Assembly (NCBI RefSeq): GCF_017916365.1
Contig: NZ_JAFMSU010000002.1
Span: 1,240,001 to 1,304,000, forward strand
Length of the DNA stretch: 64,000 nt
Origin: Rufibacter roseolus
Lineage (GTDB): Bacteria > Bacteroidota > Bacteroidia > Cytophagales > Hymenobacteraceae
Reading direction: 5' to 3'
Both the position numbers and the translations under genes were made by a program. The notes beneath the pieces were generated by a model. That model searched no databases. It saw only the letters and a list, made by a program, of their open reading frames with translations, and was not told the origin of the DNA. This document shows positions 18,720 to 28,443 of the stretch, piece by piece. Within the stretch, counting starts at the first letter, position 1. Every line of letters starts with the position of its first letter.

Positions 18720-20468
18720 ATGGATAACAATCTATCGCTGGAGCCAGCCGTATTGACCAAGGTAAACACCTGGCTAGAGGGTGCCTATGACCAGGACACC
18801 AAGACCGAACTGCAACGCCTCATTGACAGCCAGGACTCTGATGCCCTGACGGATTCTTTCTACAAAGACCTGGAGTTTGGAACCGGCGGTCTGCGCGGCA
18901 TCATGGGCGTGGGCAGCAACCGCATGAACCGCTACACGGTGGGCATGGCCACCCAAGGCCTGAGCAACTACCTGTTAAAGTCTTTCCCTGGTCAGCAGAT
19001 CAGCGTGGCCATTGCGCACGACAGCCGCAACAACAGCCCCTATTTTGCCAACGTAGTGGCCGATGTGTTCAGCGCCAACGGCATTAAGGTGTATTTCTTC
19101 AGTGAACTGCGCCCCACGCCTGAGTTGTCCTTCGCTATCCGTCACCTGGGTTGCCAGAGCGGCGTAGTCTTGACGGCCTCGCACAACCCCAAAGAATACA
19201 ACGGCTACAAAGCCTATTGGAACGATGGTGGCCAGGTAACCGCTCCGCACGACAAGAACATCATTGCCGAGGTAAACAAAATCACCTCGCTGGATCAGGT
19301 GAAATTTGAGCGCAACGAGGCGAATGTGGAATTTATCCTGGACGAGGTAGACCAGGCGTATCTGGACAAAGTGGCGACGCTTTCCGTGGATCCGGAGATG
19401 ATCAAACGCCAGCATGACCTGAGCATCGTCTACACCCCTATCCACGGCACCGGTATAACCCTGGTGCCCCGCGCGCTGGAGCGTTTCGGGTTCACGAACG
19501 TGCACGTGCTGGAGGCGCAGGCCACCCCAGACGGAAACTTCCCGACAGTGGTATACCCGAACCCTGAGGAAAAAGACGCTATGAACCTGGCCATGCAGAA
19601 AGCCCAGGAACTGAACGCCGAGCTGGTGCTTGCCACTGACCCAGATGCTGACCGCGTGGGTATTGCCGTGCGTGACTTGAATGGCCAGTTTGTGCTCCTC
19701 AACGGAAACCAGACCGCTGCTCTGCTCACCTACTACATTCTGCAGGCCTGGAAAAAAGCGGGCAAACTCACCGGCAAAGAGTACGTGGTGAACACCATCG
19801 TGACCACCGATCTCATCAACCGCGTGGCTGAAGGCTTCGGGGTGGACTGCTACGAGACCCTTACAGGCTTCAAGTACATCGCCACTATTATGCGCGAGAA
19901 AGAAGGCGAAGCCCAGTACATCTGCGGCGGCGAGGAAAGCTACGGTTTCCTGGTGGGTGATTTCGTGCGCGACAAAGACGCGGTTTCTTCCTGCGCCATG
20001 ATCGCGGAGATGGCCGCGGCGGCCAAAGACCAGGGCAAGAGCCTTTATGAGCTCATGATCCAGATGTACCAGGAGTTTGGCTACTACAAAGAGGACTTGA
20101 TCTCTTTGACTAAAAAAGGCCATAGAGGTGCCCAGGAAATCCAGGAGATGATGCAGGAACTGCGCGAGAATCCGCCTAAGACTATTGCGGGTTCTGAAGT
20201 AGTGGAGTTGATTGACTACAAAACCGGCTTCCGGAGAAACCTGCGCACCGGCGAGGAAAGCGCCACCGGCCTGGAAAGCTCCAACGTGCTCCAGTTCCTA
20301 ACTGAGGACGGCACCAAGGTATCAGCCAGACCATCGGGTACCGAGCCTAAGATCAAGTTCTACTTCAGCGTACGCGAGCCCCTGGCTTCTGCCGATGAAT
20401 TTGACCAAGTAGGTCAGAAACTGAATGACAAAATCCAGCGGATCATCACCGATCTGAACTTGAAATAA
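18720..20468 (+). CDS. Phospho-sugar mutase (phosphoglucomutase/phosphomannomutase)
   Basis: Interconverts hexose 1- and 6-phosphates; the 582-residue length and motifs fit the long alpha-D-phosphohexomutase type that acts mainly on glucose phosphate (PgcA-like). The phosphoserine is Ser144 in T-A-S-H-N-P. The metal loop is D-P-D-A-D-R-V-G, the sugar-binding loop G-G-E-E-S-Y-G, and the phosphate-binding loop R-P-S-G-T-E-P-K. The early F-G-T-G-G-L-R-G is also diagnostic. The enzyme feeds glycogen, trehalose and nucleotide-sugar synthesis. Specificity between glucose and mannose cannot be settled from sequence. A strong terminator follows. Confidence 0.93.
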   Translation: MDNNLSLEPAVLTKVNTWLEGAYDQDTKTELQRLIDSQDSDALTDSFYKDLEFGTGGLRGIMGVGSNRMNRYTVGMATQGLSNYLLKSFPGQQISVAIAHDSRNNSPYFANVVADVFSANGIKVYFFSELRPTPELSFAIRHLGCQSGVVLTASHNPKEYNGYKAYWNDGGQVTAPHDKNIIAEVNKITSLDQVKFERNEANVEFILDEVDQAYLDKVATLSVDPEMIKRQHDLSIVYTPIHGTGITLVPRALERFGFTNVHVLEAQATPDGNFPTVVYPNPEEKDAMNLAMQKAQELNAELVLATDPDADRVGIAVRDLNGQFVLLNGNQTAALLTYYILQAWKKAGKLTGKEYVVNTIVTTDLINRVAEGFGVDCYETLTGFKYIATIMREKEGEAQYICGGEESYGFLVGDFVRDKDAVSSCAMIAEMAAAAKDQGKSLYELMIQMYQEFGYYKEDLISLTKKGHRGAQEIQEMMQELRENPPKTIAGSEVVELIDYKTGFRRNLRTGEESATGLESSNVLQFLTEDGTKVSARPSGTEPKIKFYFSVREPLASADEFDQVGQKLNDKIQRIITDLNLK

Positions 20469-20485
20469 TTTATCCTTTTCAAACA

Positions 20486-20527
20486 AGAAGGGCCTTCCTG
20501 TAACCTACAGGAAGGCCCTTCTGTTTT
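20486..20527 (+). terminator. Terminator of the phosphohexomutase gene
   Basis: A perfect 16-base-pair stem (20486-20501 with 20507-20522) runs into GTTTT, 17 bases after the stop codon. Confidence 0.9.
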
Positions 20528-20557
20528 AAGGCTGTTTTACCCAAAACAAGCCTAAAG
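20526..20557 (+). repeat. Dispersed intergenic palindrome copy abutting a terminator
   Basis: TTAAGGCTGTTTTACCC followed by AAAACAAGCCTAAAG. It begins at the T tract of the preceding terminator. Both arms are extended, so its orientation is ambiguous. Confidence 0.65.
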
Positions 20558-20757
20558 CCCCAAGGGTAGTATAGTAAAGTATTGAATTTCTTTGCATTAC
20601 ATAAGCAATTGATTAACTTAACCATATCTTAACAGGTCCCCCTGATCCTCGTTTTGGGTTTATCCAAAAACACCCTCCCGCCTTACACACAATAGCACTT
20701 GTTCCTGGGTGCAGTGTCGTTAGTTGAAGCTCATTTTTAATAACTGGGCCTAAACCA

Positions 20758-21198
20758 ATGAAATTCCTTTTACTACTTTTTACACTTCTCTGCTTTAACC
20801 TGGCTTTGGGGCAGAAAAAAGAGCCTTATCCTAAAGGTTCACAGGCGTATTACCTGAAAATCGCCGATACCCAGCATACTTTGGCTACGATCACCGCGGC
20901 AACTGGAATAACCACTGCTTCCGTAGGTTTGATAATGGTTATGTCCCAGTTCGGGAAGGATTCAGGACCTAACGGTTCTGGCGGAAATGGCAAAATCATG
21001 GACCGGGGAGATATGTTGGGGTATCTTGGCTTAGGGCTTATGGTGATTAGTATTCCCTTTAGGATCAGCTCAAAGATCAACTATAACAAGGCCATGTCCT
21101 TGTCTTTCTTAGAGACTATCTCTCCCCCACTACAAACCGGTGGCCCTGCTTCAGGGCAAATCATGTCTATCGCCATCAAGGTTAAACTGGCCAAATGA
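20758..21198 (+). CDS. Hypothetical exported protein
   Basis: 146 residues, not recognised. The N-terminal M-K-F-L-L-L-L-F-T-L-L-C-F-N-L-A-L-G-Q is a signal peptide with likely cleavage near residue 18. The remainder has a hydrophobic segment around T-T-A-S-V-G-L-I-M-V-M and a second around L-G-Y-L-G-L-G-L-M-V-I-S-I-P, separated by a Gly/Asn/Ser-rich loop. This suggests a small membrane-associated envelope protein. Layout is like the 131-residue protein at 50024-50419 (signal peptide, two hydrophobic stretches), though I see no clear sequence similarity. The next gene starts 53 bases downstream on the same strand. Confidence 0.65.
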   Translation: MKFLLLLFTLLCFNLALGQKKEPYPKGSQAYYLKIADTQHTLATITAATGITTASVGLIMVMSQFGKDSGPNGSGGNGKIMDRGDMLGYLGLGLMVISIPFRISSKINYNKAMSLSFLETISPPLQTGGPASGQIMSIAIKVKLAK

Positions 21199-21251
21199 AA
21201 ATGATCTATAAAAAATTCATTTATCTAAACCTCATCTTAAAATGATCAAAT

Positions 21252-21671
21252 ATGAAATTGAAAATCATTTTATTCCCAATTCTATTCTTTGCCTTGCTCT
21301 CCACCAAAACCGAAGCACAAACCAGTAAAGATATCCAAGGCACCTGGCGGGTTGTTACCACCACCATAAAATTCCCCAATGGTGATGAATTCAAAATGGA
21401 CAGTACTACCCATAACCTGACCAAAACCATTACCCAAAACAGAATTATTTTCACGGTCTACGACCGGAAAACCGATAGTCTCCTGATCACTGCCCAAGGA
21501 AAGGCAAGCACCAAAGGCAACCAGTACACCGAGCGCTTTGAACAGTCATCAGACAAAACCATGATAGGCGAGCCTTTAGTGTTTACTTACAAAGTGCAAG
21601 GAAACAAGTTGTCTTATGAGGGTGGGCATAAGGGCATGCATATTGTGGAAGTCCTTAGAAGGATTGAATGA
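21252..21671 (+). CDS. Exported lipocalin-like/DUF4488-like protein
   Basis: 139 residues with a signal peptide (M-K-L-K-I-I-L-F-P-I-L-F-F-A-L-L) cleaved after A-E-A-Q. The mature part starts I-Q-G-T-W-R-V-V, the pattern of small calycin-like proteins of Bacteroidota in which a G-x-W opens a beta barrel. It ends in alternating polar and hydrophobic strands. Probably periplasmic or outer-membrane-associated; ligand unknown. It may be cotranscribed with the small exported protein just upstream. Confidence 0.65.
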   Translation: MKLKIILFPILFFALLSTKTEAQTSKDIQGTWRVVTTTIKFPNGDEFKMDSTTHNLTKTITQNRIIFTVYDRKTDSLLITAQGKASTKGNQYTERFEQSSDKTMIGEPLVFTYKVQGNKLSYEGGHKGMHIVEVLRRIE

Positions 21672-22059
21672 CGGCAATATTTTAAGACGACATCAATCCA
21701 TCTGCCAGGCTACCGCAGGCAACAAGCCTAAGGAATAGCTCTGCTTAAGCGTACGCGCGGAATTAGTTTTCGAGAATGGATTCTAAAACTACCCTCTTAT
21801 CAAAGTAGCCCATCGACCTCCGTTTTTCACGTCATTGGATAGGGTGTCTTGTGCTAGTAAAACGCAAGGCATGATCTTTACACCTTAATACTTTATAAAT
21901 GTTTATAAATCAAATAATTAAATAAATATAAAGAATTGCAGCTTTTGATAATTACCAGGGTTTAAACCCAGCCGGCTGCACTATAGAAGTATATGATTCC
22001 CTCTTTATTCAACTGTAAGAATGGCGCAAAAAAATGCTGTATAAGAGTAAAGCTTTATT
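21672..22059. other. 388-base spacer, no gene seen
   Basis: No frame with coding character on either strand. The part from about 21885 to 21945 is very A/T-rich and contains TTTATAAAT twice in a row with a one-base gap (21892-21900 and 21902-21910), just upstream of the lipoprotein gene. It could be promoter DNA. Confidence 0.4.
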
Positions 22060-22752
22060 ATGTATTTTATGAAAAAGGTATTCCTATACATAAAAATTTT
22101 CCTTCCAATATTCATCCTGGGTCTTCTAACTTCTTGTGAGGATAGCGATGATGAATCAGAAAGGGTATACTTTGAAATGACTAGTACCACTTGGTATCGC
22201 TTTTCACCCACTGCTCCTGCCCCGGCGGTTGTTAACGGTACAACCTATACAAGTTTTGCTTACTTACCTGGCGGTGGCACCGGAACTGCTACAAACATGG
22301 GTAACATCAACACCTTCTTTAATCAATTGGCTTATACTTCTGATGCCACCGTCCCCCAGCCAGTTCCCGTAGGTACACTCCCTGCCTCAGTGTCCTTAAT
22401 TCCAACCCTTCCTGTTTTAGGCGCGCCACTTCCCTTGATCCAGGCCGGGGATTTCAATGCCCTGACTTCCGCCAACACGTTGCTTCAAATTCCGCCTTCA
22501 GATGGCTCCGGTAGAGTAATCAATTCTGTCATTTTCAATAGCAGCGGTGATGCCCTGTTTACTACCCCCACCAGTCCGTCAGTTATCACACCAGTTTCAC
22601 CTACCAGATTGAATTTAACGGGCAAGTTAACCGTGGTGGGCGGTAGAGGTAAATTTGCTAATGCAACCGGTGACTTGGACTTAACGGTTTTCTTCAACCC
22701 CACTAATCCCAACGATGCGGGCTATAACGTTGAAGGTTGGATTGAATACTAA
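22060..22752 (+). CDS. Putative lipoprotein, unknown function
   Basis: 230 residues, family not recognised. The signal K-K-V-F-L-Y-I-K-I-F-L-P-I-F-I-L-G-L-L-T ends in a lipobox S-C, followed by an acidic stretch E-D-S-D-D-E-S-E that may favour surface export in Bacteroidota. The mature protein is rich in Pro, Thr, Ala and Gly. It contains G-R-G-K-F-A-N-A-T-G-D-L, a motif seen in all-beta proteins of allene oxide cyclase/dirigent-like folds that end in a strand with G-x-A-x-F-x-x-A-x-G. This resemblance is weak. A second ATG at 22069 gives an equally good signal peptide. A terminator follows at 22886. Confidence 0.65.
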   Translation: MYFMKKVFLYIKIFLPIFILGLLTSCEDSDDESERVYFEMTSTTWYRFSPTAPAPAVVNGTTYTSFAYLPGGGTGTATNMGNINTFFNQLAYTSDATVPQPVPVGTLPASVSLIPTLPVLGAPLPLIQAGDFNALTSANTLLQIPPSDGSGRVINSVIFNSSGDALFTTPTSPSVITPVSPTRLNLTGKLTVVGGRGKFANATGDLDLTVFFNPTNPNDAGYNVEGWIEY

Positions 22753-22885
22753 ATTTGAGACTGGTCTCCTTTAGATTTCGTCTTGTCAAGTGGCTCTCCT
22801 GACCTTCACCGGTGAGAGAACTGAATCTGGAATCGAATTCATTTTAAGCGTTTGTGAAAAATTGGGATAAAACTCCAGTAAGCAG

Positions 22886-22920
22886 AAAGCCCCTCCTATT
22901 CTTGTTAGGAAGGGCTTTTT
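22886..22920 (+). terminator. Terminator of the lipoprotein gene
   Basis: AAAGCCC then TCCTA pairs with TAGGA then GGGCTTT with a one-base bulge, and ends in TTTTT. It lies 134 bases after the stop codon. Confidence 0.65.
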
Positions 22921-22971
22921 GCCTTGGAACCTCTTTCAGGAACCGAAGCCTAAAACTTCTCTTCTCTAAAG

Positions 22972-23001
22972 TTGATATGCGTAAAAGTTAGAGTAAATTC
23001 G
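22972..23001 (+). promoter_or_regulatory. Promoter of the nitrilase-family gene
   Basis: TTG at 22972-22974, exactly 19 bases, then TAAATTCG at 22994-23001. The spacing is consensus and the -7 carries C in place of the third T. It decides against the longer ORF reading that would start inside the promoter. Confidence 0.65.
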
Positions 23002-23052
23002 CTCTGTATAAAGCTCCCGTTATGGAGCCAGTTTTGTAAAAAAGACCAGGAA

Positions 23053-23805
23053 ATGAGAATCTGTGTAGTTCAGACCAAACCAGTTAAGGGAGACATCCAA
23101 AGTAATATAAACCAGCACTTACAGTTGATAACTCAGATACTGCCCTCAAGACCGGATATCATCATTTTCCCGGAACTTTCCATTACCGGATACGAACCAG
23201 GGCTGGCCCAGCATTTAGCTACTTTGCCGGAAGACTCTAGGTTTGACATCTTCCAGCAGACCAGTGACACCGCGAACGTAACCATTGGCATAGGTGTCCC
23301 CACCAAATCGGGAGCGGGAACTTGTATCAGTCTGGTGTTCTTTCAGCCTCATCAGCCAAGGCAAACCTATTCTAAGAAATACCTGCACGCAGATGAGGAG
23401 CCATTCTTCGTAGGGGGCCAAAACAACATCAGCTTTCTTAGTCAAAACCCTAAGGTGGCACTGGCCATTTGCTATGAGGTATTTGTTCCCGAACACGCTC
23501 AAGATGCCTCCAGAAATGGAGCAGAAATCTACCTAGCCAGCGTGGCCAAATCAGTGAAGGGCATGGACAAAGCCATAGAGAGAATGACCGATATTTCTAA
23601 GGGTTATGGCATGACCATAGGCCTGGCCAATTGCGTGGGCTTCTCCGATAACTTTACCTGCGGCGGTAAATCATCTATCTGGAATCACCAAGGCGAACTG
23701 CTGGGCCAACTCAACGGCACTGAGGAAGGCTTCCTGATGCTGGACACCACTACCCAGGAACTGGTTCAAAGGCAAATCCCTGTTCTGGCCGTTCACCAAG
23801 CCTAA
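23053..23805 (+). CDS. Carbon-nitrogen hydrolase (nitrilase superfamily amidase)
   Basis: 250-residue cytoplasmic enzyme of the nitrilase superfamily. The Glu-Lys-Cys triad is visible as Glu in F-P-E-L-S-I-T-G-Y, Lys in Y-S-K-K-Y-L-H and Cys in A-I-C-Y-E-V-F. These enzymes hydrolyse amides or carbamoyl compounds; the substrate here cannot be told from sequence. The frame runs up to a TTG at 22972, which lies within the promoter, so the ATG at 23053 with R-I-C-V-V-Q-T-K-P is the start. It appears monocistronic. Confidence 0.85.
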   Translation: MRICVVQTKPVKGDIQSNINQHLQLITQILPSRPDIIIFPELSITGYEPGLAQHLATLPEDSRFDIFQQTSDTANVTIGIGVPTKSGAGTCISLVFFQPHQPRQTYSKKYLHADEEPFFVGGQNNISFLSQNPKVALAICYEVFVPEHAQDASRNGAEIYLASVAKSVKGMDKAIERMTDISKGYGMTIGLANCVGFSDNFTCGGKSSIWNHQGELLGQLNGTEEGFLMLDTTTQELVQRQIPVLAVHQA

Positions 23806-24624
23806 TCCAACCCAGCGCAACAGCTGGTTCCTAGATTTAAATTGGTCCTTTAGGTGGCAATGAATCCCGACAAGTTCAGGCAGTTCTGTTTTTGGTATGT
23901 TTTTCTCTAAATAGCCTAAAAACAGAACTGCTCTAACATCAAAAAGCCACAGACTTATTCCATTCACCACAATTAACCTGCATCTATACAAAACTAGTTG
24001 GCCGGCACCGGAAAAAACGTTTTGAGGTTATTGTGGTTACTTTATTGATTCCCGTATTTTTTTGGGCAGTTCTCTTCTTCAAAGGTGATTGAACAAAAGA
24101 ATGAGTTTTATTCAATCACTTTAAAACAGAGTACAGGATTTTCCAATTTTTATTATAGTTTTAGTTTCAATAAGGGAAACTATTGCTCTGATAAGGAGTA
24201 CTCATGGAGATTAGGTGAGGGTACCTTCCAGCTTGCAGTCTTCAGGGAGGCTCAAACCATTGCCCACCAGGATTAGCGCTCAACAGGATTGTGTATTTGG
24301 TTTTATTGTGTATTTTAGGTGGGGGCTTGGTCCGCAAGAACCTTTAGCAGAGCAAAGCCAGGTACCCGGTGCTTCTTCCTTTTAACCTGGGTAAATGATT
24401 TAAGGGCGGAGTATAATAAAATCCCCTTTTTTACGATTAATAACAAGAGGTTCATACACTTAAGAAGAAAGAACATTTGATATAACTATTACCACACTCC
24501 TACATCTGGATCAAATTAGAAAGGCACTCTGTTTCTGGATTGGCAGACGGAATAGTTCTGTGGAATTTCCTTCTTCAACATGTTTACCTGTATTTGATGT
24601 TGTTTACTTATTCCAGAAAACCGA
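23806..24624. other. 819-base spacer with one hairpin and no convincing gene
   Basis: The only clear structure is a long hairpin at about 23881-23932 (CAGTTCTGTTTTT with AAAACAGAACTG) that encloses a dispersed-palindrome core and may end the nitrilase transcript. A 63-codon frame at 24085-24276 has no recognisable features and was rejected. The last 200 bases are A/T-rich and probably include the promoter of the T9SS cargo gene. Confidence 0.45.
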
Positions 24625-27249
24625 ATGCATTCATTCAAAAGCTATCTGCTGATATTTGCTATATATCTCTATAGCTCCTCTTTCCTTTTAGGGCAAACCA
24701 CTCCGCCAACACCTTGTGGGGCTGCCATAACCCCTCCGGCTCAAACAACAGTCTGCTCTGGCACTCCCTTGACCGCCACTCCTTCCGGACAGGGTTTTCT
24801 GTACCAATGGCAAAAAGACGGAGTCAATATCCCAAACGCAAACCAAAGCACTTTTCCCCTGGAAGAGTCGGGCCGCTATACGGTTATTGTGAGAGGGCCT
24901 TCCTGCGCCGCAGATACGTCTGATGCCGTGACCATGACGGTGAACAAAGAGGAAGCAAAGTTCACGGTGGAGAAACGCGAGCGCATGACGCCCCAGAGTG
25001 CCGACACTTGCGGTATCCCAGTAAAGGTGACCCTGAAAAATGAGTCAACCCCAGCCACCGGCTTAACCTACGCCTGGGAGATCACCGACAGCAGCGACGA
25101 GCAGGTTCCCACCACCGTGGCTAAATTCATTGAGGGCACCGATTCCACCTCTGAAAACCCCATCATTCAGTTCAACCTGAAAGGTAGTTACACCATCAGG
25201 CTCCGCATTAAAGGCGCTTGCTTTGATCCAAATAACCCTGATGGTCCGGAAGATCCGGTTGATCCGGATAACCCAGACCAGGAATCTGATGGCCGGTATG
25301 TACATGAAGAGAATGTAGTCATTGTGTATCCGCAGGCTAATCCCCAGGCAATAAGTGAATGCGAGGACCTTTCTCCCAATGCTCCACCGTTGACCATCAA
25401 TGGAAGTCAGTTAATTGGAAGTCAGGACGGCAAACTGGATTATAACTTAGGCACGCTTAGACCTGGGTCCATTCAATGGACAATTGTTTCTGGAACAGGG
25501 GCTACCATCAGTGACCCAACCGCTGAAAACCCAAGGTTTACTTTCCCTAAAAGGGGCTCTTATGTGGTTTCCTTAGTATATGCAAACGAGTGCGAATTCT
25601 CTGATGTTTTACAGGGACCAACGCTCATCAACATAGACTTCACCCCTCTGCCAGCCAAGCCATTCTTACAGGTAACTCAGACTTCTACCTGCGCTGGCGG
25701 TACCTATGAGATTGCGCCAAGCCCTAATGACCCTACCAAACTCTACAATTTCTATTCTTCAGCTACCAGCACCACTCCGTTGAACACTAGCGGACCAGTT
25801 CCCTCCTATTTTGCGGGTCCGGTAACCAGCAGAATGGTATTCTACATCACCGCCGTGGAGAATGGCTGCGAGAGCTTAGAACGCGCTGAGTTTACCATCA
25901 ACATCATCCAGCAGGATATCCAGAACACCATTGGCACGGCCCAGACCATCTGCGCGGATACCAAACCAGCCGCTTTAACCGGGAATGATGCCCGGGTAGG
26001 CACCAACCGCCCTATCTACCTCTGGGAAAGCCGTACCGAAGGCGAAACCGAGTTCTCTCCTGCTGAAGGCCGAAACGACCAGCAGAGCTACTCCCCTTCT
26101 GAATTGTCGCAAACCACAGATTACCGGCGCACAGTAACCTTTGAAGGTTGCGAAACACCAAACCTCAGCAATGTGATCACCATTGAGGTTCTACCGGTGA
26201 TTGACCCAAGCGAAAACACCATTGAGGTGGACAGGGCGTTGGTTTGCAGAGGAGACGCACCCACCTTCAGCGGTAACCTGCTCTCCGGCGATATTGAATA
26301 CGTTTGGCAAAGCAGCACCACCAGCGCCACTGCTGGCTTCGTGGATGCCGCTGCCGCTCCTGGCTCAGATAACAAAAACGGGGCATCCTTTACCCCTGCC
26401 TTCGTGTCTCAGCCCACATGGTTCAGAAGAGTGGCCAGATACAAGAACTCCAACTGCGGATTTGTACCATCGGCGGAAGCCATCAAAATTGATATTGAGG
26501 AATTGCCCCAGGCGCCTATTGTAAAGTCAGCTGATGTGAGTACCTGCCAGGGAAGTTCAGCGACGCTGGAAGTGCTGCCTGCTACCGGTAACTTCACCTA
26601 CGCCTGGTACACCGAGGCCACTGGCGGCACGCCTATCGGGTCTGGTTCACCTTTCGCCACGCCACCATTAACGGGTAATGCTACCTTCTACGTGGAAGCC
26701 ATTAGTGCCAATGAATGCGTGAGCGCCCGCCGTACGGCCGTAAGGGTGACGGTTGCCCCAATCTCCGCTAACGCCGGCAGAGACACCACTATCATTCAGG
26801 GCCAGATTGTGCAGTTGAATGCCACCGGTGGTAACACGTACAAATGGACCCCTACCACCGGACTGGACAACCCGAACGTGGCTAACCCATTGGCCTCCCC
26901 GTCTGTGACCACTACTTACACGGTGACGGTTTCCAGTGGGGCCGGCTGCGAGGCGGTAGATGATGTTACCATTACCGTTCTGCCGCGCATTGTGATTGTG
27001 AACACATTCAGCCCTAACCGCGACGGTATCAATGAAACCTGGGAGATCCAGAACATTGAGAACTTCCCGGATGCTACCGTGGAGATCTTTAACCGCTACG
27101 GCGCCCAGGTATTCAAGTCAACCGGGTACAGCCAGCCTTGGGATGGAACCCATAATGGTAGTCCGTTGCCACTGGCCACTTACTACTACATTATCCGGTT
27201 GAAGAAAGATGAAAAGCCATTCACGGGCAGCGTTACCATTATCAAATAA
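24625..27249 (+). CDS. T9SS type B (gliding-motility-associated C-terminal) cargo protein
   Basis: An 874-residue exported protein. A signal peptide ends near L-L-G-Q. Then come an Ig-like module (Y-Q-W-Q-K-D-G-V-N-I), a PKD-like stretch and several modules with paired Cys and the strand Y-A-W-Y-x-x-x-x-G-G-T-P. The last 90 residues are the type B sorting domain: N-T-F-S-P-N-R-D-G-I-N-E-T-W, then V-E-I-F-N-R-Y-G, W-D-G-T, G-S-P-L-P and Y-Y-Y-I-I-R-L. Type B cargo depends on a PorP/SprF-like partner, and one is encoded six bases downstream. Inferred role: a cell-surface or secreted adhesin-like fibre. A low-complexity N-P-D-x-P-D-N-P-D stretch lies near residue 205-225. Confidence 0.92.
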   Translation: MHSFKSYLLIFAIYLYSSSFLLGQTTPPTPCGAAITPPAQTTVCSGTPLTATPSGQGFLYQWQKDGVNIPNANQSTFPLEESGRYTVIVRGPSCAADTSDAVTMTVNKEEAKFTVEKRERMTPQSADTCGIPVKVTLKNESTPATGLTYAWEITDSSDEQVPTTVAKFIEGTDSTSENPIIQFNLKGSYTIRLRIKGACFDPNNPDGPEDPVDPDNPDQESDGRYVHEENVVIVYPQANPQAISECEDLSPNAPPLTINGSQLIGSQDGKLDYNLGTLRPGSIQWTIVSGTGATISDPTAENPRFTFPKRGSYVVSLVYANECEFSDVLQGPTLINIDFTPLPAKPFLQVTQTSTCAGGTYEIAPSPNDPTKLYNFYSSATSTTPLNTSGPVPSYFAGPVTSRMVFYITAVENGCESLERAEFTINIIQQDIQNTIGTAQTICADTKPAALTGNDARVGTNRPIYLWESRTEGETEFSPAEGRNDQQSYSPSELSQTTDYRRTVTFEGCETPNLSNVITIEVLPVIDPSENTIEVDRALVCRGDAPTFSGNLLSGDIEYVWQSSTTSATAGFVDAAAAPGSDNKNGASFTPAFVSQPTWFRRVARYKNSNCGFVPSAEAIKIDIEELPQAPIVKSADVSTCQGSSATLEVLPATGNFTYAWYTEATGGTPIGSGSPFATPPLTGNATFYVEAISANECVSARRTAVRVTVAPISANAGRDTTIIQGQIVQLNATGGNTYKWTPTTGLDNPNVANPLASPSVTTTYTVTVSSGAGCEAVDDVTITVLPRIVIVNTFSPNRDGINETWEIQNIENFPDATVEIFNRYGAQVFKSTGYSQPWDGTHNGSPLPLATYYYIIRLKKDEKPFTGSVTIIK

Positions 27250-27255
27250 AATCAG

Positions 27256-28266
27256 ATGAAGAGATATTTAGGCGCTTTTTTGGTTCTGCTGCTCCTGACT
27301 GCCCCGGCCTGGGCCCAGCAGCGGCCGCAGTTTAGCCAATACATGATCAATAGTTATTTACTTAATCCGGCCATTACGGGCATAGAAGATTACACCGAGG
27401 TAAAGATTGGGACGCGTCAGCAATGGGTTGGCCTTGAAGGCGCACCCAAAACCTATCATATCAGCGCGCATACCCCGTTAAACAAGCAGGTCTCCAGTGT
27501 TCGCAACGTAGGCAAGGGAATCACCAGCACCCGTACCGTGAACCAGAACCGATTTGTGCGGGCGTATCCGCACCACGGTGTGGGGGTGCAGGTCATCAGA
27601 GATGAAACAGGTCCGTTGAGCCGCACCAACGCCAACCTCACCTACGCATACCACTTGCCTATTACCAAAACCATTACAGTGTCTATGGGCGCCAGCGCGG
27701 GCATTCTGCGTAACAGCTTCAATCCCAGTAAAGCCACATTCACCAACCCCAGCGACCCCGCTATAGGCAGTGACTACGTGAACCGCAACTACTTTGACCT
27801 GGGCGTAGGCACCTGGATTTACTCTAACCAGTTCTTTGTGGGACTGTCCGGGGCCCAGCTCCTGAAAAGCAAACGCGACCTGAACCCAGAACAGGAAGAC
27901 GAGCAGTCTAACAATGTGCTGCAAAAGCACTTCATTGGTACCGCTGGTTATAAATTCAACGTGGGCCGCGATGTTGTTCTGATCCCCTCCATTCTGGCGA
28001 AGTTCACCAGCCCCAGCCCTTCCACCCTGGATTTTAACCTGAGGGCCTTGTACGCCGACCGGGTGTGGGCAGGTGTCTCTTTCCGGAACCAGGATGCTTT
28101 CGCCATCATGACTGGGGTGAACATCAGCACCATCATGGACCTCAGCTACTCCTATGATTACAACACCTCTGAACTGAACATCGCCAACTCAGGCACCCAT
28201 GAAGTGGTTCTGGGACTCAAGCTCTTCAACAAAGGAAAAGTAATCTGCCCCAGATGGATGCACTAA
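27256..28266 (+). CDS. PorP/SprF family type IX secretion membrane protein
   Basis: 336 residues with a signal peptide ending A-W-A-Q. The mature protein starts R-P-Q-F-S-Q-Y-M-I-N-S-Y-L-L-N-P-A-I-T-G, the invariant opening of this family. Alternating beta strands typical of an outer membrane barrel follow. It ends with L-S-Y-S-Y-D-Y-N-T-S and H-E-V-V-L-G-L-K-L-F. SprF-type proteins are needed for delivery or attachment of the type B cargo encoded next to them. The six-base spacing from the cargo gene and the strong terminator behind it show a two-gene operon. Confidence 0.93.
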   Translation: MKRYLGAFLVLLLLTAPAWAQQRPQFSQYMINSYLLNPAITGIEDYTEVKIGTRQQWVGLEGAPKTYHISAHTPLNKQVSSVRNVGKGITSTRTVNQNRFVRAYPHHGVGVQVIRDETGPLSRTNANLTYAYHLPITKTITVSMGASAGILRNSFNPSKATFTNPSDPAIGSDYVNRNYFDLGVGTWIYSNQFFVGLSGAQLLKSKRDLNPEQEDEQSNNVLQKHFIGTAGYKFNVGRDVVLIPSILAKFTSPSPSTLDFNLRALYADRVWAGVSFRNQDAFAIMTGVNISTIMDLSYSYDYNTSELNIANSGTHEVVLGLKLFNKGKVICPRWMH

Positions 28267-28285
28267 TACCTGATTATCATTCTTA

Positions 28286-28332
28286 AACAGCAGCGGCCCA
28301 ATTCTTAGGAATTGGGCCGCTGCTGTTTTTAG
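28286..28332 (+). terminator. Terminator of the T9SS cargo/PorP operon
   Basis: A 19-base-pair stem (28286-28304 with 28309-28327) with a four-base loop is followed by TTTTT, 20 bases after the stop codon. A dispersed palindrome copy (28331-28364) begins at the T tract. Confidence 0.92.
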
Positions 28333-28443
28333 GCACTTTTGCTGAAAACGGCTCTTAAATACGGCAAGCCGTTCATCTAATTACTAGTTGTGCAAGGCGG
28401 TTAATAGAGACAAGGCGGTGCCTGGTCTCTACTTGTGCTGATA

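Noticed and set aside
18975..20123. Long antisense ORF over the phosphohexomutase gene
   Set aside because: Long antisense frames are common opposite GC-rich third-position genes; the plus-strand enzyme has all its motifs.
24085..24276. 63-codon ORF in the 819-base spacer before the T9SS cargo gene
   Set aside because: No signal, domain or promoter; composition follows the A/T-rich spacer.
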